64,000 nucleotides of DNA from Cystobasidiopsis lactophilus. Taxonomy: Eukaryota; Basidiomycota; Agaricostilbomycetes; Agaricostilbales; Chionosphaeraceae. Shown in pieces: positions 34,263 through 45,655 of the stretch (the stretch's first letter is position 1; the number at the start of each line of letters is the position of its first letter). The position numbers and the translations under genes are program-made. The notes beneath the pieces are model-generated. The model was given only the letters and a program-made list of their open reading frames with translations. It did no database searches and had not been told where the DNA came from. The stretch is taken from contig BCIO01000001.1 of the NCBI GenBank assembly GCA_001599975.1, positions 2,762,733 to 2,826,732 on the forward strand. The letters run 5' to 3'.

Positions 34263-37200
34263 CTACGGCAGGTCACCTCCAGCTTCGCGACCGGCCAAGT
34301 CATCAATCCAGCTCGAGTCGCGTTCCAGTCTTTGGACGCTGAGGACGCGTCGTTGAATGCAGTCCTTATAGCCAGAAAGTGTGAGGATGCTCCACAGGGA
34401 GTCCGACTGCAGCCATCGTCAGCCAGAGGAGGGTGTCGAACTGAGGCCGCCTCACCTCGATCTCCGAAGCAGCCTCGGCGATGATGGCGCGGCTTCAGCG
34501 TCCCATGAGCACGCGCAAGACTTGAAGAAGATGTCGTGGTACGCACTGGGTCTGTTCCGTCATGTCGGGGGAGTCCACTGCCGCAAAAATAGCAGCTGCG
34601 ACCGCGTCTTGTTAGTGTTTGAATCGCTCTGCACCACGGCAGCAAGAACGCGCCTTCCTGCTTTCGGCTCCTCTGCCCATACTTGCTCATGAGGGCCCGG
34701 CACAGACTGGGGTCGATCATGACCTTCTTGCGGTTACTCGGAACTGGGCAGCGGACGCACTGCTTGTCAAGCGACACAACGGCTTCGTCCCGCACGATCT
34801 GTGGCACATTTTTGCTGGAATCCTCGGCGGTCGGGAGCAGAGTGACGCGGCGGGGAGGCGAGGGATGCGTAGACGCTGTAAGGACCAAACTAGGGTCAGA
34901 GGCAGCCAGCTTGGATTAGACTAGGCTTACAGGAGTTTTCATCAGCTCCTTTCAGCCTGACGGCCTCTCTAGGATTTGCGTTGGGGCGAAACGGCGCCTT
35001 GTGCGTGAAGATCTTGCGTGGAACGGTGGAGGCTGGGGCAGGCGCGCCGTCAAGCTCGCTAGACCTAGGTACCGCGGCAAAAAGGTTGGCTGGGCGCTGA
35101 AGCGGAGAAGGAGGATTGTAAAGCTTTGGGGGTGAGAACCTCGGGCGCTTTGCAGACAGCTTGGGTGCCGCAGGCTCCGCCAACACTCGCTTCTTGGTCG
35201 GAGCCGGCGAGCTTTGCTGGTCCTCGTCGACGGCCTCGAGAATGGGCCCCAGGACGGGAGAGCTGAGGCCTTCAAACACACCAGAGTCGGTGTCGTCTTC
35301 AAGCTCGCGCACTGCCTCCCTCTGGATGCGCTGGGTGGCGGCTGGACTGAACATGACCTCTGTTTCTCGGAGGCTCTGGCTGGCTTTCTGCGGCTCTTTG
35401 CAGATATCACAAAAGCGGTTGCATAGCGAAGGCGCGTCTTCTTGGGTCACTTCTTCGCCAAAGTACCGACCTGCAAAGAAGGGCTCTCAACTTGGGTTGG
35501 CAGGACGTGAAGCGGCCCCTCGACTGACTTATACCGACGTGTCGGCATGTTTGTGTATCTGAACAAGCGGAAAGAGACCGGGTCTGATCAGCCCGATAAA
35601 TGCCCGCACTCAGCGGCTTGTTACCTTTGATGAACTCAATCAGCTGGGCGAAGAACCGCTCAGACCTGACTTGCCCGAGCTCTAAAAGAACCTTACCTTT
35701 TTAACGCTCTCTGACGCGTGTCTGGAAAGTGGGCCAGATTCCCCGTTGGCTTTGGCAGCTCTCTTGAGGCTCTCGGCAGTTTTGCTGGCCAGGAATGTGA
35801 CCCGCTGTTCGTCATCTACTCCACGGATTCAGCAAGCAGCAAGTCAGTTGCCGTGTTCAGGCAGAGGTACCTACCGGGCGAGTAGTAGAGCAAGACTGAA
35901 TCGGGAGCGCACTCAGCACAGGTGGCATCTGGCACCCAAAGGCTAGATTGCGCCCACCTCTGGAAGCGTGCCCATCCCGGCCTACAAACAGCGACCAAAG
36001 CTCAGCTCGATTAGTGTGGCAACCACAGCACGAGACTCTTACCTGCTCTGCCGGCTTGCTGGTAATAGCTGGAGGTCGTGCTGGTTTTGAGAATTGACCG
36101 GACCGAATAAAATCGGAGCAGACGCACCCCTCGAAGGTCTGAGGAATGTCGTGGTGGATAACGTAGCGGCAATTTGGCTTGTCAATGCCCATACCGAACG
36201 CCACCGTGGCGACAATGCAATCGACGTGGGGCAGCTTCTTGCTGCGCAAGGCGTCATTGTTGATCCAGCGCTCTTGGGTGGCCTGGGCTAGCTCTGGCTT
36301 CAAGCCTCTACAAGCGGGTCGCTTGAGCGAACCGGGCGTTTAAAAAGACATCAGGCGGGCACGCACCGATGACTTGGCCGAAAATCGTAGTGTCACTCAG
36401 CTTGTCGTACCAAGACCGAACAAACTGCTCACTAAGGGGCGGCTTGGATACCCTTCTTCTTGAGGGAGTCCGCAATAGCGTCGCACGCGGCCTTGGCGCG
36501 AGCGTAAATGATGCCACTGACGGGGAGAGGCCCAGCGTGCGCCGCGCTCCGCTTTTCAGCTTCCAGCTGGTACAACTTGCGAATGAAGTCGATCGTGTCT
36601 TCGCAGCGCTTTTCTGGACCAGCGACGTAGCGGACTTCGTAAAAAAGGTTGGGCCGGCTGAAGCTATGGGTGCACTTGAACAGGTAGTCGCGGTCCATGT
36701 CCAGAGAGTCGATAATAGCCTCGGCGACGCTTTCGGTTGCAGAAGCAGTCAATGCCATGATGGGCACTTTGGGGTAAAGCTGGCGCAGAAGGCCGAGCTG
36801 CGTGTAAGACTTGCGGCTGTCGCCGCAGAGTGAGCGGTTTGCGCTGCGATGCCACTGTGCGGATACTGACAAGGTCTGCCCCCACTCCTCTATACAGTGG
36901 CTTTCGTCCACCACAAAGCGCGCCAGCTCGTTTTGCTTGTAGACCAGTGCCAGACGCTTTCGGAACGACTCGGTGCCAATGCGCTCGGGCGTCACATACA
37001 GCAGGCGAGTCTTCGGGTGGCCACAAGCCAGGTCTTTGTAGATCTACGACAGGCCGCAGCGTGAAATCGCGCTCTGCGTGCTTTGCAAGCAGGCCTGGCC
37101 CGATACTCACTTTGCGGGCTTCATCTTCGGTCGTGTTGCTCGTCAGCATGGCCGCGGGCAATTTGAGCTTGCGCAAAGCTTGGATCTGGTCTTCCATGAG

Positions 37201-37789
37201 AGCTGATGTTGCCACGTTGAGCTCGACCCGAGGTTTTGTCAAGGGGGTTGTTCTCACATATCAGGGGGCAGATGACGATCTGAGGTTATGATCAGCAAGC
37301 CCTGCCTCAAACCCAACGAGGAGGAGGTGCACAGTGACTCCATGCTTATCCGCAATTGCTGGGCATTGAAAGCAGAGCGATTTGCCGAGACCGGTGGGCG
37401 CAATCACCTTGTTTGCACGCCACTGAGCAAGTCTTGGAAAGCAGGATTCAGCAGCCCTTACGAGAACGTCCAAGCCCTGTATTGCCGCCTTCATAATATC
37501 TTCTTGCTGCCCTCGAAAGGTGGTCTTGCCAAAGATGTGCTTGAGCGTAAATGCGACGTCGGTGTCGGGCTAGCAGATCAACGAGCCTGAGTGCTGATCG
37601 ATGCAGACTCGCTGGAGCGCTGGTACGCACGCTAGGGACTCGACGGAGCTTCCATGCCTTCTGCTTCGCTGGCGCCTTGAACTTGGGCGGCCGGCGCTGG
37701 GCTTCGGCCTGCTCGTGCTCCGGGGGAGTGACCAAGGGGGACAGCGTCGCCCGCAGTGGCCGTCCTCCACCGGGCTCCTCGTCCTCCAT
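34263..37789 (-). CDS. RecQ-family DNA helicase
   Basis: From the ATG at 37789 (MEDEEPGGGRPLRATLSPLV) the protein continues through FTLKHIFGKTTFRGQQEDIM to a Walker A APTGLGKSLCFQ. Motif Ia is VVISPLLALMEDQI. Motif II is RFVVDESHCIEEWGQ, followed by FRKSYTQLGLLRQLYPKVPI and MALTASAT. The second RecA domain has SGIIYARAKAACD, VATVAFGMGIDKPNCRYVIH and QQAGRAGRDG (motif VI). A zinc-binding end follows: LCNRFCDICKEP. A disordered basic/Pro tail leads to KKVMIDPSLCRALMSKYGQR and, with very short introns, to a possible end SSWIDDLAGREAGGDLP at 34263. RecQ enzymes unwind DNA 3' to 5' in recombination and fork repair. It is shorter than BLM/Sgs1 and resembles the RECQ1/RECQ5 layout, but the subfamily is not settled and the last 500 bp are uncertain. 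Confidence 0.9.
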
Positions 37790-37956
37790 TCCCAAGAGCT
37801 GTTGGCGAGGGTTTCGGCCTCTGTGGTGGTGCTTGAAGAACCAAAAAAACAATCGCACTTTCAAACTGTGATTGGCCGTTCGCCTGTGAAAGTTGAACTT
37901 TCACGCACAACGCGTGAGCACTGAGGATTCGACGACTCCTGCGCTGACGACGAACG
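37790..37956. promoter_or_regulatory. Divergent promoter RecQ / TOF1
   Basis: Only 167 bp separate the two ATGs. A short near-palindrome, GAAAGTTGAACTTTC, lies at about 37887-37901. This is a compact bidirectional promoter by position; the role of the palindrome is inference. Confidence 0.4.
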
Positions 37957-40900
37957 ATGCCACGTCGCGAGTACGACAGTGACAGCGGAGATGATGGGCG
38001 CGACGCCCCGGAGGAGCTCTACGAGTCGTACAGCGCGCCGATTTTCAACCTAGTGCATGCTTTGTCCGTCGCCATTGTTCCAGCCTGCGTCCGCAAACCT
38101 CGCGCTGACGCGCTGTCTACAGAGGCGGCTTCGAAGACTCGGTCGACGAGGAAGGAACGGTGACGCGTTCGTACAAGCTGGGCGACGAGTGCCTTGCCTG
38201 CCTTCGAGACCTCAAGCGCTTTTGGAAGCTCGACGAGGAAGATGACTCGCGCACCATCGCCCGCATTTTCCACGAGTCCAAGTTGTTACAGAACGACTTG
38301 CTACCCATCCTGCAGTCGAACGTCGGCAAAGGCGACCGTGGCCAAAAGCTCGCGTTGGCTTGCGGTGGGTGCCTTCCGTCTTCGCCCCAGCGACGCGTGC
38401 CCTGAATTACAGGTCACGGTTCTCAGCCGACTTGATCATGGCTATGACCTGGCCGATCGACGTGGTGGAGGAGCTGCGAGAGGCTGCCTTGAACGACGAC
38501 CGGCGCAACATCGACTACTCGACGTTGAAAGCCATTCAGCTGTCGTACAAGGCGGCCATCATCCGCGCCAAGGCGGTCCCCGACATCTTCTGCATCTCGT
38601 TCCCTGCGTTGGAGAAGAACAAGCTAACCCGCACGGCCAAGGACAAGAACATCATTTCTCTCGTGCTCCATCTCATTCGCAACTTGGCCGCCATCAAGGA
38701 CAGGCCGGCCTCCACCCACCACTCTTCCGAATCACTAGAGAAGGCGTCCCTGCAGGTTCGGCTCTTTCCGCATTCTTCACAGCAAGAAACCTTTTGTGAC
38801 ATTTCGGCCTCATCCAGAGCGAGCTGATAATCCAGCTGCATCAAGGCGGTGTTTTCGACTTCTTGGTCGGGCTGACTCACAACATCGAAGGCATCGAATT
38901 CAGAGACTGGAACATCATCGCGCTAGACATCCTGCATCTCATTCTTCGCAACGTACGGCCGCAAGAGCTGGTGAAAACGGTGCAGGAAGTGCGGCGCAAC
39001 GATCTGGCAGACCTCCTAGCGAAGGAAGGAAAAGCAAAAAAGTCAGACGCCCGCAAGGGTGCCACTCGCCACTCACGCTTTGGCACGACCGTCGCCATCT
39101 CATCGGGCGACAAGCGGTACATCATGCACAAGCAGGCTGCTGTCTTCAAGTCGCCTTCTAAGGTGTTGGACGAAGTCAAAAAGGGGAAGAAAAAGAAGTC
39201 CAGGCAGGAGGACGATTTGGCGCCGCCCATTGAGCTGACCGAAGACGCCATCGACTGCCTGCGCACCTTTGTGTGGAATTTCGTAGAGTCGGGCTTTAAT
39301 CGTGGGACCCCTTTGGCTGCCTGCTGGTTTCTTTTATGTCGACTGACACAGCTGCTGCTCATCAGAACTGGCCAATAGCGTCCTCAACGACATCCGCCGG
39401 GAGCGGCCACAAGTCACAGAGCTCGACAATGTGCGCCTCATGGTCTTGTGCGCCTTTGTCATGGAGTACTTCCAGCACCTCAAAGCCAGTCCGACGGGCA
39501 AGGACGCCGAGTGGGGACTCATTGGCGAGATGACCGACCCGAACATGATCGCCTACTTGATGAAGCGCCTTCTGGTGGCCATGGACGAAAAGCCCATCAA
39601 TTGGACCGAGGTCCATGCTGGCATGAATATCTTCACTCAGATCGTACGTGCTTTCGACTGCCTCTTGCAAAATGGGAGCAGATGCTAAAGACCAGCGGCT
39701 GCATGCTGCTTGGCAGATGCTCACAATTGAGAAGCTGCTGCTAGACCCTGACGACAGCAACAAGGAAGAGGGCGACGCTCTACAGGCGCGCATCTTCTTC
39801 ATCGAAGAATATCTCGACCTTTTCGCTCGTCTTTTGGGCTGCTACAAGGAGCAATCGCGAAAGTGAGTGCCTGATGCTGTCCAACCTCTGTGTCGGCCCT
39901 TAAGGAGCATTTCCAGGTTCTTGGACGCCGTCATCAACTTCGCATACGTTATGCTGCGCATGCTCGAGAAATACACCAAGTCGAACGTCGTCATCAAGGT
40001 CAAAAAGAAGAAGAAGGCGCCACGCCAAGGCGGAGAGGGCGACGCCCAGGACGACCCGCGCCAGCACAAGAACATCAAGACCAAGGACAAGCACTTCCAG
40101 TTTGCAAAGTTCCAAGAGGTACGATGGGCGCCTTGAGTGCCACACCGTCTCATACAGTGCTGACCGCGTCTGGTGCCCCCCTCTGACAGAAATTTGCGAC
40201 GGAGAATATCCTAGCGACCTGCATGACCTATCTGGCGTCGTACCGCACTTTCGAAAGCGAAGAGCAGCTGAAACGCATTGTCAGCTTGATGCATCGCCAG
40301 GCCATCAAGACCAAGTCCGAAGAGTTGTTTTGGAAGGTTTCCGTCTTCGCCCTCTTCCGCCAAATTCTGGACGACGTGTCGACGGGCAAGCTGCCGCGCA
40401 CCCAGCCTTCCACAGATTTGGTAAAGTTGATCGACTACGTCCTGAAGGGTTTCTTCAAGGCTGCCCAAACCCGACCCGTGCTCTTGATCGAAGCCTTCTA
40501 TCCGCGGCGCGTGGGCGACCTCACCAAGGCCCGCAAGGGCATCGCTCCCGATGCCGAGGAAGAGGAAGACGTGCGGCTCTTGTTCTTCTTCGCTTCGTGT
40601 GTCCGAATGCTGAAAGGGGCGCTTAGACGCGCCTTCGGATGCCGGCAGAGGTCCAACTCCGCGATGAGTCGCTGTCGGAGACGCAAAAACTCGGCATTGC
40701 CATCGCTGTCTTGCAAGAGGGCAACATGGAATACCTGGTAGACTGGATCAAAGACGTCGGTGCTTTGCCCGTCCAAAAAGGGCCTGCGCTCACCTCTGTA
40801 TGCTCTGCACAGGCGTTAAGGTTGACGATCGCAGCCCGCACCGAAGTGGTGCTGAGTGTGGACGGTCCGCCGGAGCCGATCTCCAACATCGACCTGGGCG

Positions 40901-42028
40901 CGGACGAAGACGATGCCAACCTGGTCCGGTCCCGCTTGGAGCCGAAAGCCCCGTCGGAGGAAGCGGTGGCCAAGTTCAGCGCTTACAGTGAGGCATCGAT
41001 TTTGCAGCCGCGAGGCGGAGCTCTCCTGACAATGCTCTCTCTTCTCAGAGGTGCCGTACGACGACGAAGAGCAAAAAAGCGCGGCGACTCGAAATCCGAG
41101 ACTCAAGCTGCTGCTTCGCCTGCTGGAGTGGCAAAGCGAGGAAGGTGCGCTTCATTACTATTATTCCTCCCACGAAGCGGTGGCCCTTGGGCTGAAACAC
41201 GCTTGCCTTTTGAATAGACATTGAAGACCAGTGCCTGCATTGGACGATCCAAGCCGAGCGCCTCCCGTCGCAGCTCACATCCGACCTCAATATAATCGAC
41301 GGCTTTCTTATCAACCCTCTGGACATTGAGACAGGCAAGAACGCGTCCGATATGATTAAGAAGCAGGTCAAGAAGCGCCCCAAGGCACTCGTGGCCGATG
41401 GCGGTTCGTTGTCGGATGCCGAAAAGGCGCTGGACAGTCAAAAGCCTGGCAAGAAGGCGGGCGGCAAGAGGCGCAAACGAGGGGCTGACGAAAGCTCTTC
41501 GGAGTCCGACGACGAAGGCGCCATTGCAGCAGCAGCCAAGCGCACAGCCAAGCGCAAAGCCGAAGCTGTGGCAGCGTACAAGAGCGCTCAGTTTGTGGAC
41601 TCGGTGCGCTCCCCTGTCCCTCTCCTCTCTGCCACTGGATCTAACACTTTACACAGGATGACGACAATGACGACGAAGAACGCGACCGAGCCTTTTTCGC
41701 CAAAGAGAAGGAGGAATCTGACCGCCGAAAGCTCGAGCATGCTGCCGCCGCTGCCAATCCCGCTTCCAGTCAGGCGCCCAAGCCCAAGCCCAAAGCGAAA
41801 AAGCGAAAATCGGATGCCACAGCAGCTCCGGAGCCAGAAAAGCGCAAGAAGAAGGCTCGCCGGGACTCGACGCCCACACTCGTCGATGGGTCAACTGGCA
41901 CGTCGGACAAGGTCCGCACGCCGTCCGACGCTGAGATGGCCGATGTGCCTGCGTCTGCGTCCGAGTCAGAAGCTGCGCCTGCGCCGCGCAAGAGGCAGCG
42001 GGCTATCATTCCGGACAGCGATGAATAG
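37957..42028 (+). CDS. TOF1: TOF1 / Swi1 / Timeless replication-fork protection protein
   Basis: MPRREYDSDSGDDGRDAPEE is acidic. A spliced exon gives LGDECLACLRDLKRFWKLDE and SRTIARIFHESKLLQNDLLP, the conserved Timeless N-terminus. LIMAMTWPIDVVEELREAAL, ISLVLHLIRNLAAIKDRP, GVFDFLVGLTHNIEGIEFRD and RHSRFGTTVAI follow, all hallmarks of the family. The middle contains VRLMVLCAFVMEYFQHLKAS and FLDAVINFAYVMLRMLEKY. The C-terminus is Lys/Ser/acidic and ends RQRAIIPDSDE at 42028. The protein works with CSM3/Tipin to pace replisomes and activate the S-phase checkpoint. About ten introns are implied, each recognised where the frame jumps within a conserved block. Confidence 0.94.
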
Positions 42029-42452
42029 GGCCTTGAAACGTCGTGGTTGCGCGGTTGCCGCCTCTTTTGTTTCTCCCTCCTTATCATAGCACTCTGTTGC
42101 TGCTCGTCCCGCTGTAAAAAGACATGCTTGTCATACATTGGCGCTTTTGAGGTTCGGTTGACGCCGCGGAAAGCGCCCTTGGGTTATGGCGATGTTAGTA
42201 CTACTTAGTAGGATCTTGCTGCTGACACGCCACCGGCCTGGTCCCTGTTTCAATGCTGGCTTCTCAGATACTTCGTTGGACTGCACTCTTGTCAACCATT
42301 ATCGACGAGGATAGGAGCTTCCTTTCTTCTCCTTGGCAGGCAGAATCAGTTCCGTCGTGCCGTCTGAACATTCGCCTTACTTCGGTGAATACCTCCTGAA
42401 GACGGTCCATCTCTTGCCTGCGCTGGTCTTGCCTTTGGGTGGCAGCTCTGGC
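42029..42452. other. Intergenic region TOF1 / protease-like gene
   Basis: 424 bp between tandem + strand genes, holding the TOF1 3' UTR and the downstream promoter. No exon was supported; the frame upstream of the Met at 42453 is open but not conserved. Confidence 0.45.
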
Positions 42453-44217
42453 ATGAGGCTGCTCGTCTTTCTGCCGCTGGCCAGCTGCCTGGCTCAGCAA
42501 GCGGCGCCCATCCTGCAAGTGCCGCAAGCGCTGCAACAATACAGCATCAACCTGACCGTTGGCTCTACTTTAATGAACGTTCTCCTCGATGCGGGTTCTG
42601 GCGCTCAAGCCCGTAAGTTATCCGTTGTAACTTGTTTCTGTGGCCTCCTTCGAATCTCATCCATTGCTACGCGCAAGTTCCAACCAAGAACTGCACGACT
42701 AACGGGAGCGTAAGTGAGTTAGCGTGCTTAACCTTCATCGTTTACAGCTGGTATTTGCAGTGCCAAATTAGCCCGGGCGTCGAAATCTACGACCCCATCA
42801 TGTCCGGAGCAATCATCTATAGCAACGCCTCAAAACCAGCCTGTGTCAGTTATGGTAGCGGAGGACCAGATTCGACGTATTGTGGCTGGTACACCCAGGA
42901 TCTGGTGCAGCTGCAGGGAGGAGAAGGTGGAGGGACCCGAATGAACTTCACCTTCACCGGTAACTGGCAAAACCCCGGCCTCATCACCTTCAGAGACGAA
43001 GCCAACTTCGGTCTGGGACGAGGAGGCGGCGGTCCAGGAGTACTGACTCTTCCCCAAGCGTTGGCTCTTTCTTGCAGCAGGGCCAGACAAACAGCTGAAT
43101 GTCAAAGCCACCAGATTTTTCGCGAACCGTCTCATTGCGCGCCCCACCGTCTCGCTCCGTGTTGATCCCAAAGCCACTTACGATGACCAGCACGGCAATG
43201 TCTTCGTGGACTCTGGGAGCAGCTGGGTCTCGCTAGGAGCAAGCCCACCTTTAGGTTCGGTACTTCAGGTGAGTGTGGCGGGGCCTTTGTGCGTGGACCT
43301 TGCATTGAAGCCAGAGCTGCACCAGGCCATGAATGATTCAGATGTATGATGCTTTGTTTGTTTCAACCCTGTCGGCGAACCCGCCCATGACCATCGGGCT
43401 CAGAGTCAGGGCTATTGGTTCCTCAAGATCAGCCAGTTCAAAAGCGGCGACACGGTAGCAGTCAAGTGCTTGCTGGACACCGGCGGACAGGGCCTGTCCT
43501 TCACCGAAAACCTCGGTACGTCGGCTCCACACTCCGGTGTCATAGCGCGCTAACCAAATACATAGGCCCCGCTATCTACTCGTCAATTGGACTATCAAAT
43601 GACCAAGCCAGCCGCTGTACAGTAAACCCAGCTGAATGCATACCGCCGAGCTTGGCAAATGCCACACTCGACATGATTTTTGAAGGCTCCGACCAAGTGT
43701 TCTCCGTCCCAGCGGCGCTCGGCACGCAATGCACAAGCTCTGGATGTCCGCCTTCTTTTTCAGTCGCCGGAAATGCCACTTATATGGAGGATGGGCGCGT
43801 CAGTGGCAACTGCTTTATGGGCGTCGATTTCCTAAAGGTGTGCGCTCTCCCCCTTCGATTACTTTGTGCGGCTGACTGCAAGCTGGAAACAGCACTTCAT
43901 TGTCACTTTCGACTTCGCTGATTACAGCATCTCCCTCGACGACATCGATAACGAACCCCCGTATTCACCCGTGGGCTCGCCAGCTCCTTCGACTTCCGGT
44001 AAGCTTTCTGCCAATTTTGGCTTGACTTGATGACTCATCAGGAGCTGCCTTTACAGCTGACAGCAGCCCCGCGTCCCATTCGCTCAGCCCTTCAGGCGCA
44101 GTGCCCTCCACCCCGTCTAAATTGACTCTATCGGTATCCAGCGACGACGATGTCCGCCTCAGCAGCTTATGGACGTTTGCCATTGGGTCGTGTGTGCTGT
44201 GGACTTTCTTGTCGTGA
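42453..44217 (+). CDS. Secreted, membrane-anchored aspartic-protease-like protein
   Basis: The start MRLLVFLPLASCLAQQ is a clear signal peptide. It is followed by LQQYSINLTVGSTLMNVLLD and an A1-type first motif degenerated to DAG-SG. Two further D-x-G motifs occur: NVFVDSGSSWVSLG (about 43200) and KCLLDTGGQGLSF (about 43470). Cys residues and N-glycosylation sequons (NLT, NCT, NFT) are frequent. FDFADYSISLDDI resembles the last strand of pepsin-like enzymes. A Ser/Thr/Pro-rich stalk leads to a terminal hydrophobic segment SLWTFAIGSCVLWTFLS (stop 44215-44217), consistent with a GPI anchor signal. Yapsin-like enzymes process cell-surface proteins. Because the first Asp motif is DAG rather than DTG/DSG, activity is uncertain. 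About five introns; borders approximate. Confidence 0.7.
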
Positions 44218-44331
44218 CAAAAATCAGGATGGGAAAGGGACAGCCTGATTGAGAAGGATGTCGAGTTGCCACCGCTTCGTTGCTCCAGCAAAAAGGATCG
44301 AGCTTGAAGCAAAAAAGTGTCAATAAACGCT

Positions 44332-44439
44332 GTTCAGAAGGGGATTCGAACCCCTGCCACCGAAGTGATTGGGATTTCCTGAATTCAGGGAAGACAAATG
44401 CTTGAATCCAACGCCTTAGACCGCTGGGACGCATCGAAT
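44332..44439 (-). tRNA. tRNA-Leu (anticodon CAA) with intron, acceptor stem poorly paired
   Basis: On the minus strand an A-box-like region with AGCGGTCTAAGGCG (Leu-type D arm) is followed by TTGGATTCAAG (anticodon CAA), an intron of roughly 25-30 nt, the 3' anticodon strand CCCAA, a variable arm CAC-TTCG-GTG, and a perfect T arm and B box (GGGGTTCGAATCCCC). A T6 run lies 16 nt downstream (44316-44311), a normal Pol III terminator. Leu-CAA tRNAs carry introns in most fungi. The acceptor strands at the expected places (ATTCGAT and TCTGAAC) pair at only about four of seven positions, and one anticodon-stem pair is A-C. It may therefore be a tRNA pseudogene or the ends may be edited or misjudged. 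Confidence 0.65.
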
Positions 44440-45655
44440 TCATGAGTTGCTGGCGCAAAATACAGATTGAGGGCAAAGTAACACACCTCGGCCATCTGAA
44501 CCTAGAAGGGTGCCGATTCCGCAATTGCGTTTGTATAGGTTTGTTGAACGTCGCCAAAACGGAGTTAACCGTATTTACGGGCCAAATTCTTAACGCGCTC
44601 TAGAGCTCCTACAGCGAGCTGGGAATGTTCGAGAGCGCTCCTGAAAGAAGCAAAGAGGTCGTATGTATGATCCAATGAGACTGCAAATGAGAAAAGGTCG
44701 GTCTAGCTTAAAAAGTCTACCAGTGGCCCTGGCATCCTCTTGCTGAAAGAGCCTACTATCCCAGGCGTCGTGGGCCGCGGGAAGCATTTCAAAGGCCCTG
44801 GGTGTGCCTTAACGCGCCGCCAACTGCTCGCCATCCCAGCTGGCGTTAGCCACATAGGGTCTACGATCGCTCGTAGTGCTGGTTTGTTCCGTCCCTTGGG
44901 GCCATGGAGGTGAAGGCGAGGGGACGAAGTGGGTGCTCGAAAGAGAGCTCGCTCGCCACAGCAAGCCACGTTGAAATGGCGTGCAAGGCGTTGAAAAGTT
45001 GTTAAGCCGTGCTCTTGAACTTGTTGAAATGGAACCAAGAGCGTATAGATGTCGTCAAAGTCGTTAGTCGTGGTGGTAGCTGGTGAATGATAGAAGAAGA
45101 CCAGATGTTGATGACTGCATTAAACGAAGGAGAGCATTGATGATGAAGGAGCCCCAAGATCAGCAAGAAAGATGCTGAGATCTAACCACAAAGTATGCAC
45201 TGCTGGGCCATATAAACGTGGCAGGCCACCCTTGTTGCGCTGCTGAGGATTGTGAGCATGCCGCAAGGCATCGAGCCTCAACCGCGCCACCTGAGGCTGG
45301 TGAGCCCAAATGCAAACGAAGGCTCCGCCCAGGTGGCACGAAAGCGCCTGGCCATCTAGACATGTGAAGTCGAAGAACCACAGACAAATGCACGACGGGT
45401 GGGCAAGCCGGCATCATGTACCTTGTGGCAGACGGCAGACAGGTCAAGTTGAAGTCAAAAGAGAGGATCCACCTCGCAAGAATGCGTCCAGGTTGTGCAA
45501 CAAGTCAAACGTGGGCACAGCGCTCGCTTGGAGATGGGCGGCAGGCACCAGAGAGAGAAATAACCTGCTCTCAGCTGCGCCACAAGCGTAAGGCGATGAG
45601 GCTGCCAAGTCGTCGCCGGCTGCCAACGACTCTTGGAAGCGAACGACCGCTCGCC
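44440..45655. other. Large intergenic stretch without recognised gene
   Basis: About 1.2 kb separate the tRNA from DCP2. Frames on both strands are open for up to about 110 codons (for example 44703-45038 on the minus strand) but show no motif, and they overlap each other. The part after about 45400 is presumably the DCP2 promoter and leader. A long non-coding or structured RNA cannot be excluded by eye. Confidence 0.45.

Noticed and set aside
33871-34356. Plus-strand open frame starting next to KAP114
   Set aside because: The minus strand here encodes the KAP114 N-terminus in phase with downstream exons, so the plus frame is its shadow.
45128-45185. Box C/D snoRNA-like pattern (TGATGATGA ... 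CTGA)
   Set aside because: The flanks do not form the terminal stem and no guide match could be tested by eye.
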